Source of the DNA: HKCCE3408 sp038530555
Lineage (GTDB): Bacteria; Pseudomonadota; Alphaproteobacteria; Rhodobacterales; Rhodobacteraceae
Direction: 5' to 3'
DNA: 64,000 nucleotides
Assembly (NCBI GenBank): GCA_038530555.1
Contig: JBCBCN010000004.1
Location: 186,001 to 250,000, forward strand
Shown: positions 43,587 through 51,522 of the stretch, one piece after another
How positions within the stretch are numbered: position 1 is the stretch's first letter
Layout of the letters: each line of letters starts with the position of its first letter
Translations under genes and position numbers: made by a program
The notes under the pieces: generated by a model
The model's database searches: none
What the model saw: only the letters and a program-made list of their open reading frames with translations
What the model was told of the DNA's origin: nothing

Positions 43587-43748
43587 AGCGTGACTCAATT
43601 CCGCCCACTTGATGGGCGTGATGCACAAAATTTGGGCGTCGCATCGGCAATGACCCGGCACGACCCCCGGCCCTTCCCTCTATCGCATGGACCCTGCCAG
43701 GACAAAATGCTGTGCCCATCTCAAACGGGGTGCATGCGCGGGGGACAG

Positions 43749-44087
43749 ATGAAAAAGATCGAGGCGATCATCAAGCCGTTCAAGCTCGACGAGGTAAAGG
43801 AGGGCTTGCAAGAGCTTGGGATCCAGGGCCTCAGCGTGACCGAGGTCAAAGGTTTCGGGCGCCAAAAGGGCCATACCGAGCTCTATCGCGGCGCGGAATA
43901 TGTTGTCGACTTTCTGCCCAAGGTGAAAATCGAGCTCGTTGTCGCCGACGACCAGGTTGACGCGGCCTGTGACGCGATCATCGCGGCGGCCAAGACCGAC
44001 AAGATCGGCGACGGCAAGATCTTCGTCTCACCGGTCGAACGCGCCATCCGCATCCGCACCGGCGAAAGCGGCGAAGACGCGCTCTGA
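43749..44087 (+). CDS. glnB: nitrogen regulatory protein P-II
   Basis: A 112-residue P-II protein: MKKIEAIIKPFKLDEVKEGLQELGIQGLSVTEVKGFGRQKGHTELYRGAEY, with the uridylylation tyrosine Y51, and VSPVERAIRIRTGESGEDAL at the end. It integrates 2-oxoglutarate and ATP/ADP levels and controls GS adenylylation and NtrB. The ATG at 43749 is the family start. glnA follows after 52 bases, the standard alphaproteobacterial pair. Confidence 0.98.
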   Translation: MKKIEAIIKPFKLDEVKEGLQELGIQGLSVTEVKGFGRQKGHTELYRGAEYVVDFLPKVKIELVVADDQVDAACDAIIAAAKTDKIGDGKIFVSPVERAIRIRTGESGEDAL

Positions 44088-44139
44088 GACGCCCGCGCCA
44101 CCCAATTCCATCCAGAGACAAGTCCAAAGGGATACCGAC

Positions 44140-45546
44140 ATGAGCAAAAGCGATGTCTTGAAGACGATCAAAGATGAGGAGGTCGATTACGTCGACATCC
44201 GCTTCACCGACCCGCGCGGCAAGTTGCAGCACGTCACGGTCATGCAGGACCAGGTCGACGAAGACTTCCTCGAGGAAGGCTTCATGTTCGACGGCTCTTC
44301 GATCGCCGGCTGGAAGGGCATCGAGGCCTCCGACATGAAGCTCATGCCCGACACCGAAAGCGCCTATATCGACCCGTTCTACGCCGAAAAAACGCTGTGT
44401 CTGCATTGCTCGATCGTCGAGCCCGACACCGGTGAGCTTTATGAGCGTGACCCCCGCGGCACCGCTGAAAAGGCCGAGGCCTATCTGAAGTCCTCAGGCA
44501 TCGGCGACACGGCGTTCTTCGGCCCCGAGGCCGAGTTCTTCCTGTTTGACGATGTGCGCTTCGCCGTCACCATGCAGAAGGTCTCCTACGAGGTCGACGC
44601 GCAGGACGCGGCCTGGAACACCGATGCCGAATACGAGATGGGCAATATGGGACATCGCCCGGGCGTCAAAGGCGGCTATTTCCCCGTCAACCCGACCGAC
44701 GCGGCCGTCGATCTGCGCTCCGAGATGCTCTCGACCATGAAGCGCATCGGCATGAAGGTCGACAAGCACCACCATGAGGTGGCGAGCTGTCAGCACGAGC
44801 TTGGCCTGATCTTCGACAGCCTGACCAAGCAGGCCGATGAGCTGCAGAAGTACAAGTATGTCATCCACAATGTGGCCCATGCCTACGGCAAGTCCGCCAC
44901 CTTCATGCCCAAGCCCATCGCGGGCGATAACGGCACCGGGATGCACTGCAACATGTCGATCTGGAAAGACGGCAAGCCGCTTTTCGCGGGCGACAAATAC
45001 GCCGATCTGAGCCAGGAAGCGCTGTGGTATATCGGCGGCGTCCTCAAGCATGCCCGTGCGCTCAACGCCTTCACCAACCCCTCGACCAACTCCTACAAGC
45101 GCCTGATCCCGGGCTTTGAGGCGCCGGTTCTGCGGACCTACAGCGCGCGCAACCGCTCGGGCTGTGTCCGGATCCCCTGGACCGAGAGCCCCAAGGCCAA
45201 GCGTGTCGAGGCGCGTTTCCCCGATCCGGCAGCGAACCCCTATCTGTGCTTTGCTGCCCTGCTGATGGCGGGCCTCGACGGGATCAACAACAAGATCGAT
45301 CCCGGCGACAGCTACGACAAAGACCTCTACGACCTGCCGCCAGAAGAGCTGGAAGGCATCCCGACGGTCTGCGGCAGCCTGCGTCAGGCGCTCGAAGAGC
45401 TTGAGGCCGATATGGGCTTTCTTACGGCGGGCGGCGTCTTCACCGAAGACCAGATCGGCGGCTATATGGATCTCAAATGGGAAGAGGTCTACGCCTTCGA
45501 GCACACGCCCCACCCGATGGAATACCAGATGTACTATTCCTGCTAA
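44140..45546 (+). CDS. glnA: glutamine synthetase type I
   Basis: A 468-residue GS I with FTDPRGKLQHVTV, the metal-site MFDGSSIAGW and FFGPEAEFF, KHHHEVASCQHELG, the ATP-site FMPKPIAGDNGTGMH and the conserved DLYDLPPEE tyrosine that is adenylylated in beta-type enzymes. It makes glutamine from glutamate and ammonia and is the main nitrogen assimilation enzyme. AAAGGGA precedes the start by six bases. It is cotranscribed with glnB and followed by an intrinsic terminator. Confidence 0.98.
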   Translation: MSKSDVLKTIKDEEVDYVDIRFTDPRGKLQHVTVMQDQVDEDFLEEGFMFDGSSIAGWKGIEASDMKLMPDTESAYIDPFYAEKTLCLHCSIVEPDTGELYERDPRGTAEKAEAYLKSSGIGDTAFFGPEAEFFLFDDVRFAVTMQKVSYEVDAQDAAWNTDAEYEMGNMGHRPGVKGGYFPVNPTDAAVDLRSEMLSTMKRIGMKVDKHHHEVASCQHELGLIFDSLTKQADELQKYKYVIHNVAHAYGKSATFMPKPIAGDNGTGMHCNMSIWKDGKPLFAGDKYADLSQEALWYIGGVLKHARALNAFTNPSTNSYKRLIPGFEAPVLRTYSARNRSGCVRIPWTESPKAKRVEARFPDPAANPYLCFAALLMAGLDGINNKIDPGDSYDKDLYDLPPEELEGIPTVCGSLRQALEELEADMGFLTAGGVFTEDQIGGYMDLKWEEVYAFEHTPHPMEYQMYYSC

Positions 45547-45568
45547 GACGCTGGGATATCAAAGGAAA

Positions 45569-45593
45569 GGCGCTCCGCGAGGGGCGCCTTTTG
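45569..45593 (+). terminator. intrinsic terminator after glnA
   Basis: GGCGCTCC-GCGA-GGGGCGCC forms an eight-base-pair stem followed by TTTT, 23 bases after the glnA stop. Confidence 0.85.
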
Positions 45594-45644
45594 CTTTGCG
45601 ACGGCAGGGGCTGATGATCGCGCTTGCCGGCCTGCGGGCGCCGC

Positions 45645-46445
45645 TCAGGCCCCCGTGCCCGCCTGCGCTGCCAGGGATTTGAATTTCAAGGCGAAGGCCG
45701 CGCCCGCGCGCACCACTTTCTGCACGTCGAAACGCCCCTTGCTCTCGGCTACGGCTTTGACTTTCAGCGTGTTTGACTGGGTCACCGAATAGCTGAGATC
45801 CACGCTCGCCTTCTTGATCTTGACGGGCACCGAGGCGTCGAATTTCAGCTCATTCTCCACGGTATAGGTATCTTCCGTGCCTTTGGCGACGGACGAGCCG
45901 AACTCACCGGAATTAACCCATTGCGCCACGTCGGGAACAACGAAATCCCCCGAAAAATCATCGATATGTGATGAGGTTCCAATGTCGCGGATGCGCAAAC
46001 GGTAAACGATCTCGCCACTGACCGAATGGCGATACTCGCGCGCTTGCAGATAAGCCCGGGCAACGATCTGTTGGGTACCCGGCACGTTTGGGTAACTCGA
46101 CGATACTTTGACCGTCTTGGTCATCGAGCCACCAAACCCGACACCGGCCACTTTCACCTTGATGTTCGAGGTGCTGGTGGAGGTTTCGTCATAGGTGATG
46201 TGAAATTTGATCGCGGCCTTGGCGGCCTTGTCCAAGCACATCACCGTGCAGACCGGCACATAGACCCGGTCGGCGATATCGCTCCAGCCGCCCACGGCGT
46301 GATAGGGTCCGAAAATGGCGTAGACTGCGCTGATGACCCGGCGGTTGGCATCGGCTCCCGCCTGCGCCAGGGCGGCGATGCTGGCACCCGGCGCGCTGAG
46401 ATAGGCCCGGAGCGCGACATGCGGATCGCCCTCAAGCGCCGCCAT
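45645..46445 (-). CDS. unknown beta-rich protein, second gene of a coupled pair
   Basis: A 266-residue protein without a signal peptide. The first 75 residues look helical (GASIAALAQAGADANRRVISAVYAIFGPYHAVGG), followed by many beta strands with alternating Ser/Thr/Val (YDETSTSTSNIKVKVAGVGFGGSMTKTVKVSSSY, YTVENELKFDASVPVKIKKASVDLSYSVTQSNTLKVKAVAESKG). Its ATG at 46445 overlaps the stop of the small upstream gene in a TGATG junction. I do not recognise the family. The gene ends about 50 bases beyond the convergent glnA terminator. Confidence 0.75.
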   Translation of the reverse strand: MAALEGDPHVALRAYLSAPGASIAALAQAGADANRRVISAVYAIFGPYHAVGGWSDIADRVYVPVCTVMCLDKAAKAAIKFHITYDETSTSTSNIKVKVAGVGFGGSMTKTVKVSSSYPNVPGTQQIVARAYLQAREYRHSVSGEIVYRLRIRDIGTSSHIDDFSGDFVVPDVAQWVNSGEFGSSVAKGTEDTYTVENELKFDASVPVKIKKASVDLSYSVTQSNTLKVKAVAESKGRFDVQKVVRAGAAFALKFKSLAAQAGTGA

Positions 46446-46648
46446 CAAGTCCTGGGCCGGTTCGGTTCGAGAGGCTGGGGCGTCTGATAGGCCAGGTTAA
46501 TCGGCGCCCCGGTCTGCTGATAGAGACCCAAAAGCTCCTGTTTGAATGTCTCCTCATCGCGCAGCATTTCGTCGAAAAGCGCGGCCTGATTGTCTGGCAA
46601 AAGCGTCTCTTGGAGCGGCTCATCGGCCATTTGCGTTTCAAATTCCAT
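46445..46648 (-). CDS. small acidic protein of unknown function, first gene of a coupled pair
   Basis: A 67-residue acidic protein: MEFETQMADEPLQETLLPDNQAALFDEMLRDEETFKQELLGLYQQTGAPINLAYQTPQPLEPN. The ATG at 46648 has AGAGG nine bases upstream; an alternative ATG at 46657 lies too close to that site. The stop overlaps the start of the 266-residue gene, so the two proteins are probably made in balance and may bind each other. No family recognised. Confidence 0.6.
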   Translation of the reverse strand: MEFETQMADEPLQETLLPDNQAALFDEMLRDEETFKQELLGLYQQTGAPINLAYQTPQPLEPNRPRT

Positions 46649-46770
46649 AAAACTCATCCTCTTCGAAAATACGGTCAGATTAGCAGCGCCGCGGGCCTGC
46701 GCCAAACCCTGACGATTTCGTTTGAACGACTCACCCAATCGGCGTAACGCCCAGCCTACATACGGCATTG

Positions 46771-46987
46771 CCGGGAGAAGGCGGGCATCCGCCGCCGAAG
46801 GAGCAACCGCCCCGGAAACTCTCAGGTCCCAGGACCGGCAGCGCTGAAACACTCCGGAAAGCGGCCCCACATGGGTCCACCGTAGGAGAAAGCCCGGAAG
46901 GCGCCAGAATAGCGCCAGGGGTGAAGCTCTCAGGTTCCCGCACGGAGGGGGCGCGCGGCGAAAGCCGCCCCGAACGGGAGCGCCCAT
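46771..46987 (+). promoter_or_regulatory. tandem glycine riboswitch
   Basis: Two glycine aptamers lie in series. The first (about 46771-46860) has GGGAGAAGGC, GCCGAAGGAGCAA, CTCTCAGG and ACTCCGGAAAG. The second (about 46881-46947) has GTAGGAGAAAGCCCGGAAGG, CTCTCAGG and CACGGAGGGG. A hairpin GCGGCGAAAGCCGC and a GGGAG ribosome site before the ATG at 46988 form the likely expression platform; GGGCGC in front of the hairpin could pair with GCGCCC next to the ribosome site. Confidence 0.9.
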
Positions 46988-48280
46988 ATGTCCTACACAC
47001 CCACGGCTAAAATCGCCGTCCCCAAAATCGCAGTCCCAAAAATCGCTGTCATCGGCGCCGGGATCACCGGCATCACCACCGCCTATGAACTGCTCGACCG
47101 CGGCTTTGACGTCACCGTGTTCGACCGCAACCGCTATGCCGCCATGGAGACGAGCTTTGCCAATGGCGGACAGCTGTCGGCCTCCAATGCCGAGGTCTGG
47201 ACGCAGTGGAGCACAATCCTAAAGGGCCTGAAATGGATGATGAAATCCGACGCGCCCCTGCTGGTGAACCCGAGGCCCACTTGGCACAAAATCCGCTGGA
47301 TGGCGGAGTTTCTGTCGAACATCCCCAACTACCGCGCCAACACTGTTGAAACCGTGCGCCTGGCCATTGCGGCCCGCGCGGTCCTTTATGAGATGGCCGA
47401 GCGGGAGGGGATCGAGTTCGGGCTAGAGCGGCGCGGCATCCTGCATTTCTACGAATGCGCCCGCGATCTCGCCCATGCCCGCAAGGTCAATGAGATGCTG
47501 GCCGAGGGCGGTCTGGAAAGGCGCGAGGTCTCGCCCGAGGAGATCCGGGAGATTGAGCCTGCGCTCCAGGGCGATCTGATCGGTGGTTTTCTGACCCCGT
47601 CCGACGCGTCAGGCGACATCCACGCCTTCACCACAGGTCTGGCCCGGGCCTGCGCGCGCCGCGGTGCCGATCTGCGCATGGGCACCAACGTGACGCGCCT
47701 GCAGAAGACCCCCGACGGCGTCCTTGTGACAACGGACGGCCGGCGCCATCCCTTCGACGGTGTCGTAGTCTCGGCGGGCATCCAGAGCCGCGAGTTTGCG
47801 CGCCAATTGGGCGACCGGGTGAACGTCTATCCGGTCAAAGGTTATTCGGTCACAATCGCTCTGGAAGATGCGGAAAGCCGCGCGGCCGCGCCCTGGATCA
47901 GCCTGCTCGACGACAAGGCCAAGATCGTGGCCAGCCGCCTGGGCGAGGGCCGCTTCCGCATCGCGGGCACGGCCGAATTTAACGGCGCCAATCGCGATAT
48001 CCGCGCCGACCGGATCCGTCCGCTGACCGATTGGTGTGAGCGACATTTCCCCGACATCTCCACCGAAACGGTCACCCCCTGGGCGGGCCTGCGCCCGATG
48101 ATGCCCTCGATGCTGCCGCGCGTGGGCCGGGGCGCCGCGAAGGGGGTGTTCTACAATACCGGCCACGGGCATCTGGGCTGGACCCTATCGGCGGCGACCG
48201 CGCGCATGGTGGCCGAGACTGTCGCCCAGCAGATACCGCTAAGCGGCCAAGGCGCGCACCGCCTGCCCCGCGCCGCGTGA
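46988..48280 (+). CDS. dadA: FAD-dependent D-amino acid dehydrogenase, DadA-like
   Basis: A 430-residue DadA family flavoprotein: FAD motif VIGAGITGITTAYELLDRGFDVTVFDRN, then ETSFANGGQLSASNAEVW and the C-terminal WAGLRPMMPSMLPRVGRG with YNTGHGHLGWTLS. It oxidises D-alanine or a related amino acid to the keto acid and ammonia. It is directly behind a tandem glycine riboswitch, so glycine or a D-amino acid/glycine pathway may be its context. The N-terminus carries three tandem copies of a five-residue unit (KIAVP) before the flavin motif, encoded by 15-base repeats. Confidence 0.93.
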   Translation: MSYTPTAKIAVPKIAVPKIAVIGAGITGITTAYELLDRGFDVTVFDRNRYAAMETSFANGGQLSASNAEVWTQWSTILKGLKWMMKSDAPLLVNPRPTWHKIRWMAEFLSNIPNYRANTVETVRLAIAARAVLYEMAEREGIEFGLERRGILHFYECARDLAHARKVNEMLAEGGLERREVSPEEIREIEPALQGDLIGGFLTPSDASGDIHAFTTGLARACARRGADLRMGTNVTRLQKTPDGVLVTTDGRRHPFDGVVVSAGIQSREFARQLGDRVNVYPVKGYSVTIALEDAESRAAAPWISLLDDKAKIVASRLGEGRFRIAGTAEFNGANRDIRADRIRPLTDWCERHFPDISTETVTPWAGLRPMMPSMLPRVGRGAAKGVFYNTGHGHLGWTLSAATARMVAETVAQQIPLSGQGAHRLPRAA

Positions 48281-48402
48281 CGCTGGAGCGGCGCTTGCCT
48301 GCCCGGAGTGTCTTTTCTCTGGGTGGGCACGCGCCGAATGCTTGACCTGCGCGGGCATTGCGCCTCTGCTAGGCTCGGGAGAGACCGCAGAAGGACAAGG
48401 CC

Positions 48403-48945
48403 ATGCAGACCCGCGCGCAAACCACGTCTCGAGGCTTAAAGGCCGCCGCTTTGGCAATCGTGTTGGTCACGGCAACAGGCCCCGTCACGGCGCAAAGCTA
48501 CATGGCCAATTCCGCCGATGAGGTCACGCAAGTGGCGCGGCTCTTTGGCACTGCCGAGCTTGACCTGTCGGGCAGCGATGGCCGCCCGATGGTGCGCGGC
48601 CAGATCAACGGCACGAATTACGGCATCCTGATGTATGGCTGCGAGGGCAGTTTCGGCTGCGACAGCGTGCAGTTCTTCGCGTCCTTCGGCACGCCGAGCA
48701 ATGGCTTGGATTTTCTCAATCAATGGAACGCGGACAAACGCTTTGCCGCGGCCTATCGCAACGACAGCGGCGATGTGATCTTGCAATACAACGCCAATAT
48801 CGACCTGGGCGTGTCACGCGCGAATTTCGAGGACACGATGGATATTTGGCGCCTGACCCTGGGCCAATTCGTCGACCGCCTCAACGGCCTGCCCGAAGGC
48901 ACGACATCCGGCACGCTTGGCACCACCAGCGCGCCCAGCAAATAA
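48403..48945 (+). CDS. secreted YbjN domain protein
   Basis: A 180-residue protein with a signal peptide (LKAAALAIVLVTATGPVTAQ) and a YbjN-type domain: DEVTQVARLFGTAELDLSGSDGRPMVRGQINGTNYGILMYGCEG, then VQFFASFGT, FLNQWNADKRFAAAYRNDSGDVILQYNANIDLGVS. AAGGAC lies before the ATG. YbjN domains are linked to stress and chaperone-like roles, but the role of exported ones is unknown. Confidence 0.85.
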   Translation: MQTRAQTTSRGLKAAALAIVLVTATGPVTAQSYMANSADEVTQVARLFGTAELDLSGSDGRPMVRGQINGTNYGILMYGCEGSFGCDSVQFFASFGTPSNGLDFLNQWNADKRFAAAYRNDSGDVILQYNANIDLGVSRANFEDTMDIWRLTLGQFVDRLNGLPEGTTSGTLGTTSAPSK

Positions 48946-48950
48946 GAGGT

Positions 48951-49097
48951 TTAGCGCTCGCGCGGCTCGTCGGTTTCCGGCACCGCGCTGTTGCGGTTGC
49001 CCCCGCGCCGTGTGGCCCGATTGATCCCGGCATCCACGCCACGGCTGACCAGGCGCATCACCACCCGCCGCAAGATCATTGAGATTAGTCTGTCCAT
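48951..49097 (-). CDS. small conserved-type basic protein, unknown
   Basis: A 48-residue frame beginning MDRLISMILRRVVMRLVSRG, followed by VDAGINRATRRGGNRNSAVP and an acidic end. The amphipathic arginine-rich first half and the VDAGIN segment remind me of a short protein seen in many Rhodobacteraceae. The Shine-Dalgarno is weak. It is convergent with the YbjN gene, with five bases between stops. Confidence 0.55.
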   Translation of the reverse strand: MDRLISMILRRVVMRLVSRGVDAGINRATRRGGNRNSAVPETDEPRER

Positions 49098-49305
49098 GCT
49101 GTGCCTCGATTGGTTGACTGCTGAAGTCCCGTCGCAGGCTTATCCGCCCGTCTACCCCCTATATAACGCGCTTTATGGCAAAAATCAGGTCCTTTTGATT
49201 GCGCATCGACCGCAAAGACGATCCAGTCTCGCCGCTGGCCGCCCCTGGCGCCCGCGCCTATACCGCCGGGCGATGATAACGCCCGCCCCCTTCAGCCGAT
49301 AAGCG

Positions 49306-49938
49306 ATGCTCACCGATCTACCCGAGAAGTTGACATCCGACATGCTGGTGTTCCAGGCCAAGGGGCGCGACCGGACGGTCTATGATATTGCGGGCCACCC
49401 CGATCTTTTGGCGAAAATCCCTCTGAGCGATGATGCGCGCATGGCCAAAATGTTGGCGCAAGAGGCGCGCTTTCTCGCCCTGCGGCCCGACCCAGACTTG
49501 CCGCTGGCCCGGGATCTTGGTGCGCGGGAAACCGAGCTTGGCCCCGCGCAAATCTCGCAACGGATCAGCGCGCCAGACGGCGAAATCGCCCCGTCGCTCG
49601 AAGCGTTGGTCGTGAGCGGCGCGTTCTCCGACATCCATCTCAACGCCCTCAATACCTTTGTGGCGACGGCCATCACTGGCCATATCGCGTTCAGCGATTT
49701 TAGGTTTTCCAATTTGGCTTACGGGCTGCGCGCGGGCGACGATGCCCCGCGCGTCTACGCCGTCGACGGCTTCGGGGACAAAAGCCTGATCAAGCTCAAG
49801 CTCCATGCGCGATGGGCCAACCCGCTGCATATCACGCGCAAAATGGCCCGGGTGCCGCGGGGCGCACCGCTTTACTGGGACCGCTCCGCGCGGAGCTACC
49901 GCTGGCGGGACAAGGGTGCGGCTGTGGCGGAGGCCTAA
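49306..49938 (+). CDS. YrbL-like (PhoP regulatory network) protein
   Basis: A 210-residue protein resembling the PhoP_reg/YrbL family: MLVFQAKGRDRTVYDIAGHPDLLAKIPLS, then IAFSDFRFSNLAYGLR and VYAVDGFGDKSLIKLKLHARWANPLHITRKMARV. The fold is related to small kinases, but function is not known. The TAA stop overlaps the scpB stop on the other strand. The 208 bases upstream hold no further gene. Confidence 0.75.
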   Translation: MLTDLPEKLTSDMLVFQAKGRDRTVYDIAGHPDLLAKIPLSDDARMAKMLAQEARFLALRPDPDLPLARDLGARETELGPAQISQRISAPDGEIAPSLEALVVSGAFSDIHLNALNTFVATAITGHIAFSDFRFSNLAYGLRAGDDAPRVYAVDGFGDKSLIKLKLHARWANPLHITRKMARVPRGAPLYWDRSARSYRWRDKGAAVAEA

Positions 49939-50657
49939 TCCTCGAAAAGCTGATCCTGATCGGGGGCCTCCAGCGAACCGCCCTCGTCTTCGCTCTCTCC
50001 CCCGGCCCCACCGCCCAGCGCGCCATCCGGGCCGGGCCGCGCATCGAGAAGCCCCGCCTCGCGCAGTTCCTTCAGGCCCGGCAGATCGCGGGCGCTTTCC
50101 AGGCCGAAATGATCCAGAAACGCCTCGGTCGCCACAAAGGTCACGGGCCGTCCCGGTGACATCTTGCGCCGCCCGAGCCGGACCCAGCCCAGCTCGATGA
50201 GCTGATCGACTGTGCCCCGGCTGACCGAGACGCCACGGATCTCTTCGATCTCGGCGCGCGTCACCGGCTGATGATAGGCGATGATCGACAGCGTTTCGAC
50301 AGCCGCCCGGCTCAGCTTGCGGGTCTCGACCACTTCCCGGCTCATCAGAAAGCCCAGATCGGCGGCACTGCGAAAAGCCCAGGCGTCGCCGACGCGCACC
50401 ACCTGCACGCCGCGCCCCTCATAGCGCTTGCGGAGCATGACCATCGCCTCGGCCGCATCACAACCATGGGGCATGCGCGCCTCCATCGCCCGCGTGCTCA
50501 GGGGCTCAGCCGAGGCGAACAGCATCGCTTCAACCATCCGCTCCTGCTCGGCCAGGGGCGGTGCGCGAAACAGGCTCGGATCAGCGGCAGCGGGCCGTTC
50601 ATCGGCGGCGGCGCCTGCTTGCCGGTCGTCCTGCGTCTGGGGTGGGCTCTCAGCCAT
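49935..50657 (-). CDS. scpB: segregation and condensation protein B
   Basis: A 240-residue ScpB with two winged-helix domains: VEAMLFASAEPLSTRAMEARMP, then ETRKLSRAAVETLSIIAYHQPVTRAEIEEIRGVSVSRGTVDQLIELGWVRLGRRKMSPGRPVTFVATEAFLDHFGL. The first 35 and last 30 residues are acidic and disordered-looking. It dimerises on ScpA in the SMC condensin. The start overlaps the scpA stop by eight bases. Confidence 0.96.
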   Translation of the reverse strand: MAESPPQTQDDRQAGAAADERPAAADPSLFRAPPLAEQERMVEAMLFASAEPLSTRAMEARMPHGCDAAEAMVMLRKRYEGRGVQVVRVGDAWAFRSAADLGFLMSREVVETRKLSRAAVETLSIIAYHQPVTRAEIEEIRGVSVSRGTVDQLIELGWVRLGRRKMSPGRPVTFVATEAFLDHFGLESARDLPGLKELREAGLLDARPGPDGALGGGAGGESEDEGGSLEAPDQDQLFED

Positions 50658-51522
50658 CCTCGGGCGGCCTCACTTGGATCGGGGCAAAAGTCTCGGTCTG
50701 CCTTATGCGGATTTTGCCCGCCTTGGCCAGTTCCAAGGCGGCCGCGAACGTCGCCGCCGTGGCCGAGCGTCGCCGCTCCGGTGTGCTGAGCCAATCGTCC
50801 GGGATATAGGCCGCGATATCGGTCCAAACGCCGGAAAAGCCAATGAGGCCGCGCATCTTATCCAGCGCCTCTTCCATCGTCAGAACATCGCCGCGATCCA
50901 TCACGTAGGGCCGGAAATCATCGCGCGTGCGTACCCTTGCATAGGCTTGCAACAAGTCGATGAGCGAGGCGTCATAGGTGATCCGCCGCGCCTGGCTCAA
51001 ACTCTCCGGTGCGCCGCGCCCAAACCGGTCCCGGCCCAAGCGGTGCCGCGCCATCAGCTTGGCCGCCGCCTCGCGCATCGCAGCCAGGCGTTCGAGCTGA
51101 AAGGCCAGATGCGCGGCCAGATCCTCGCCAGACGGCCCCTCCTCGCCCGGCTCGGGCGGCAGCAGCAGGCGCGATTTCAAAAACGCGAGCCAGGCCGCCA
51201 TCACCAGGTAATCGGCGGCCAACTCAAGCCGCAAACGGCGCGCTTCTTCGACGAAGGCCAGGTATTGCTCGGCCAATTGCAGGATCGAGACCTGGCGTAG
51301 ATCGACCTTTTGTGCCCGGCCCAGGGTCAAGAGCAGATCGAGAGGGCCTTCGAAGCCGTCGATATCGACGACCAGCGCCTCGGACCGGCGGCTTTCCTCC
51401 AGGCCCCAATCGCCGTCATTGTCGTTGGCTGGAGCATTGGCCGCGCCAGGCACGACAGTCGCCAGTGCCCCTTGCGTTTGGGCCAGATCAGGCCCCGTCT
51501 TGTCGCTCTGCCGGTCGCTCAT
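50650..51522 (-). CDS. scpA: segregation and condensation protein A
   Basis: A 290-residue kleisin: DIDGFEGPLDLLLTLGRAQKVDLRQVSILQLAEQYLAFVEEARRLRLELAADYLVMAAWLAFLKSRLLLP, with SPGRR-like C-terminal part ATAATFAAALELAKAGKIRIRQTETFAPI. It bridges SMC heads and binds ScpB. I placed the start at the ATG at 51522, inside the last 35 bases of nagZ. About 45 low-complexity residues precede the kleisin domain. Confidence 0.96.
   Translation of the reverse strand: MSDRQSDKTGPDLAQTQGALATVVPGAANAPANDNDGDWGLEESRRSEALVVDIDGFEGPLDLLLTLGRAQKVDLRQVSILQLAEQYLAFVEEARRLRLELAADYLVMAAWLAFLKSRLLLPPEPGEEGPSGEDLAAHLAFQLERLAAMREAAAKLMARHRLGRDRFGRGAPESLSQARRITYDASLIDLLQAYARVRTRDDFRPYVMDRGDVLTMEEALDKMRGLIGFSGVWTDIAAYIPDDWLSTPERRRSATAATFAAALELAKAGKIRIRQTETFAPIQVRPPEDG

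Noticed and set aside
43590..43748. A possible RpoN -24/-12 promoter or NtrC site upstream of glnB
   Set aside because: GGCAC near 43656 has no GC at the right spacing and TGCAC near 43620 lacks a proper second half, so the match is too weak.
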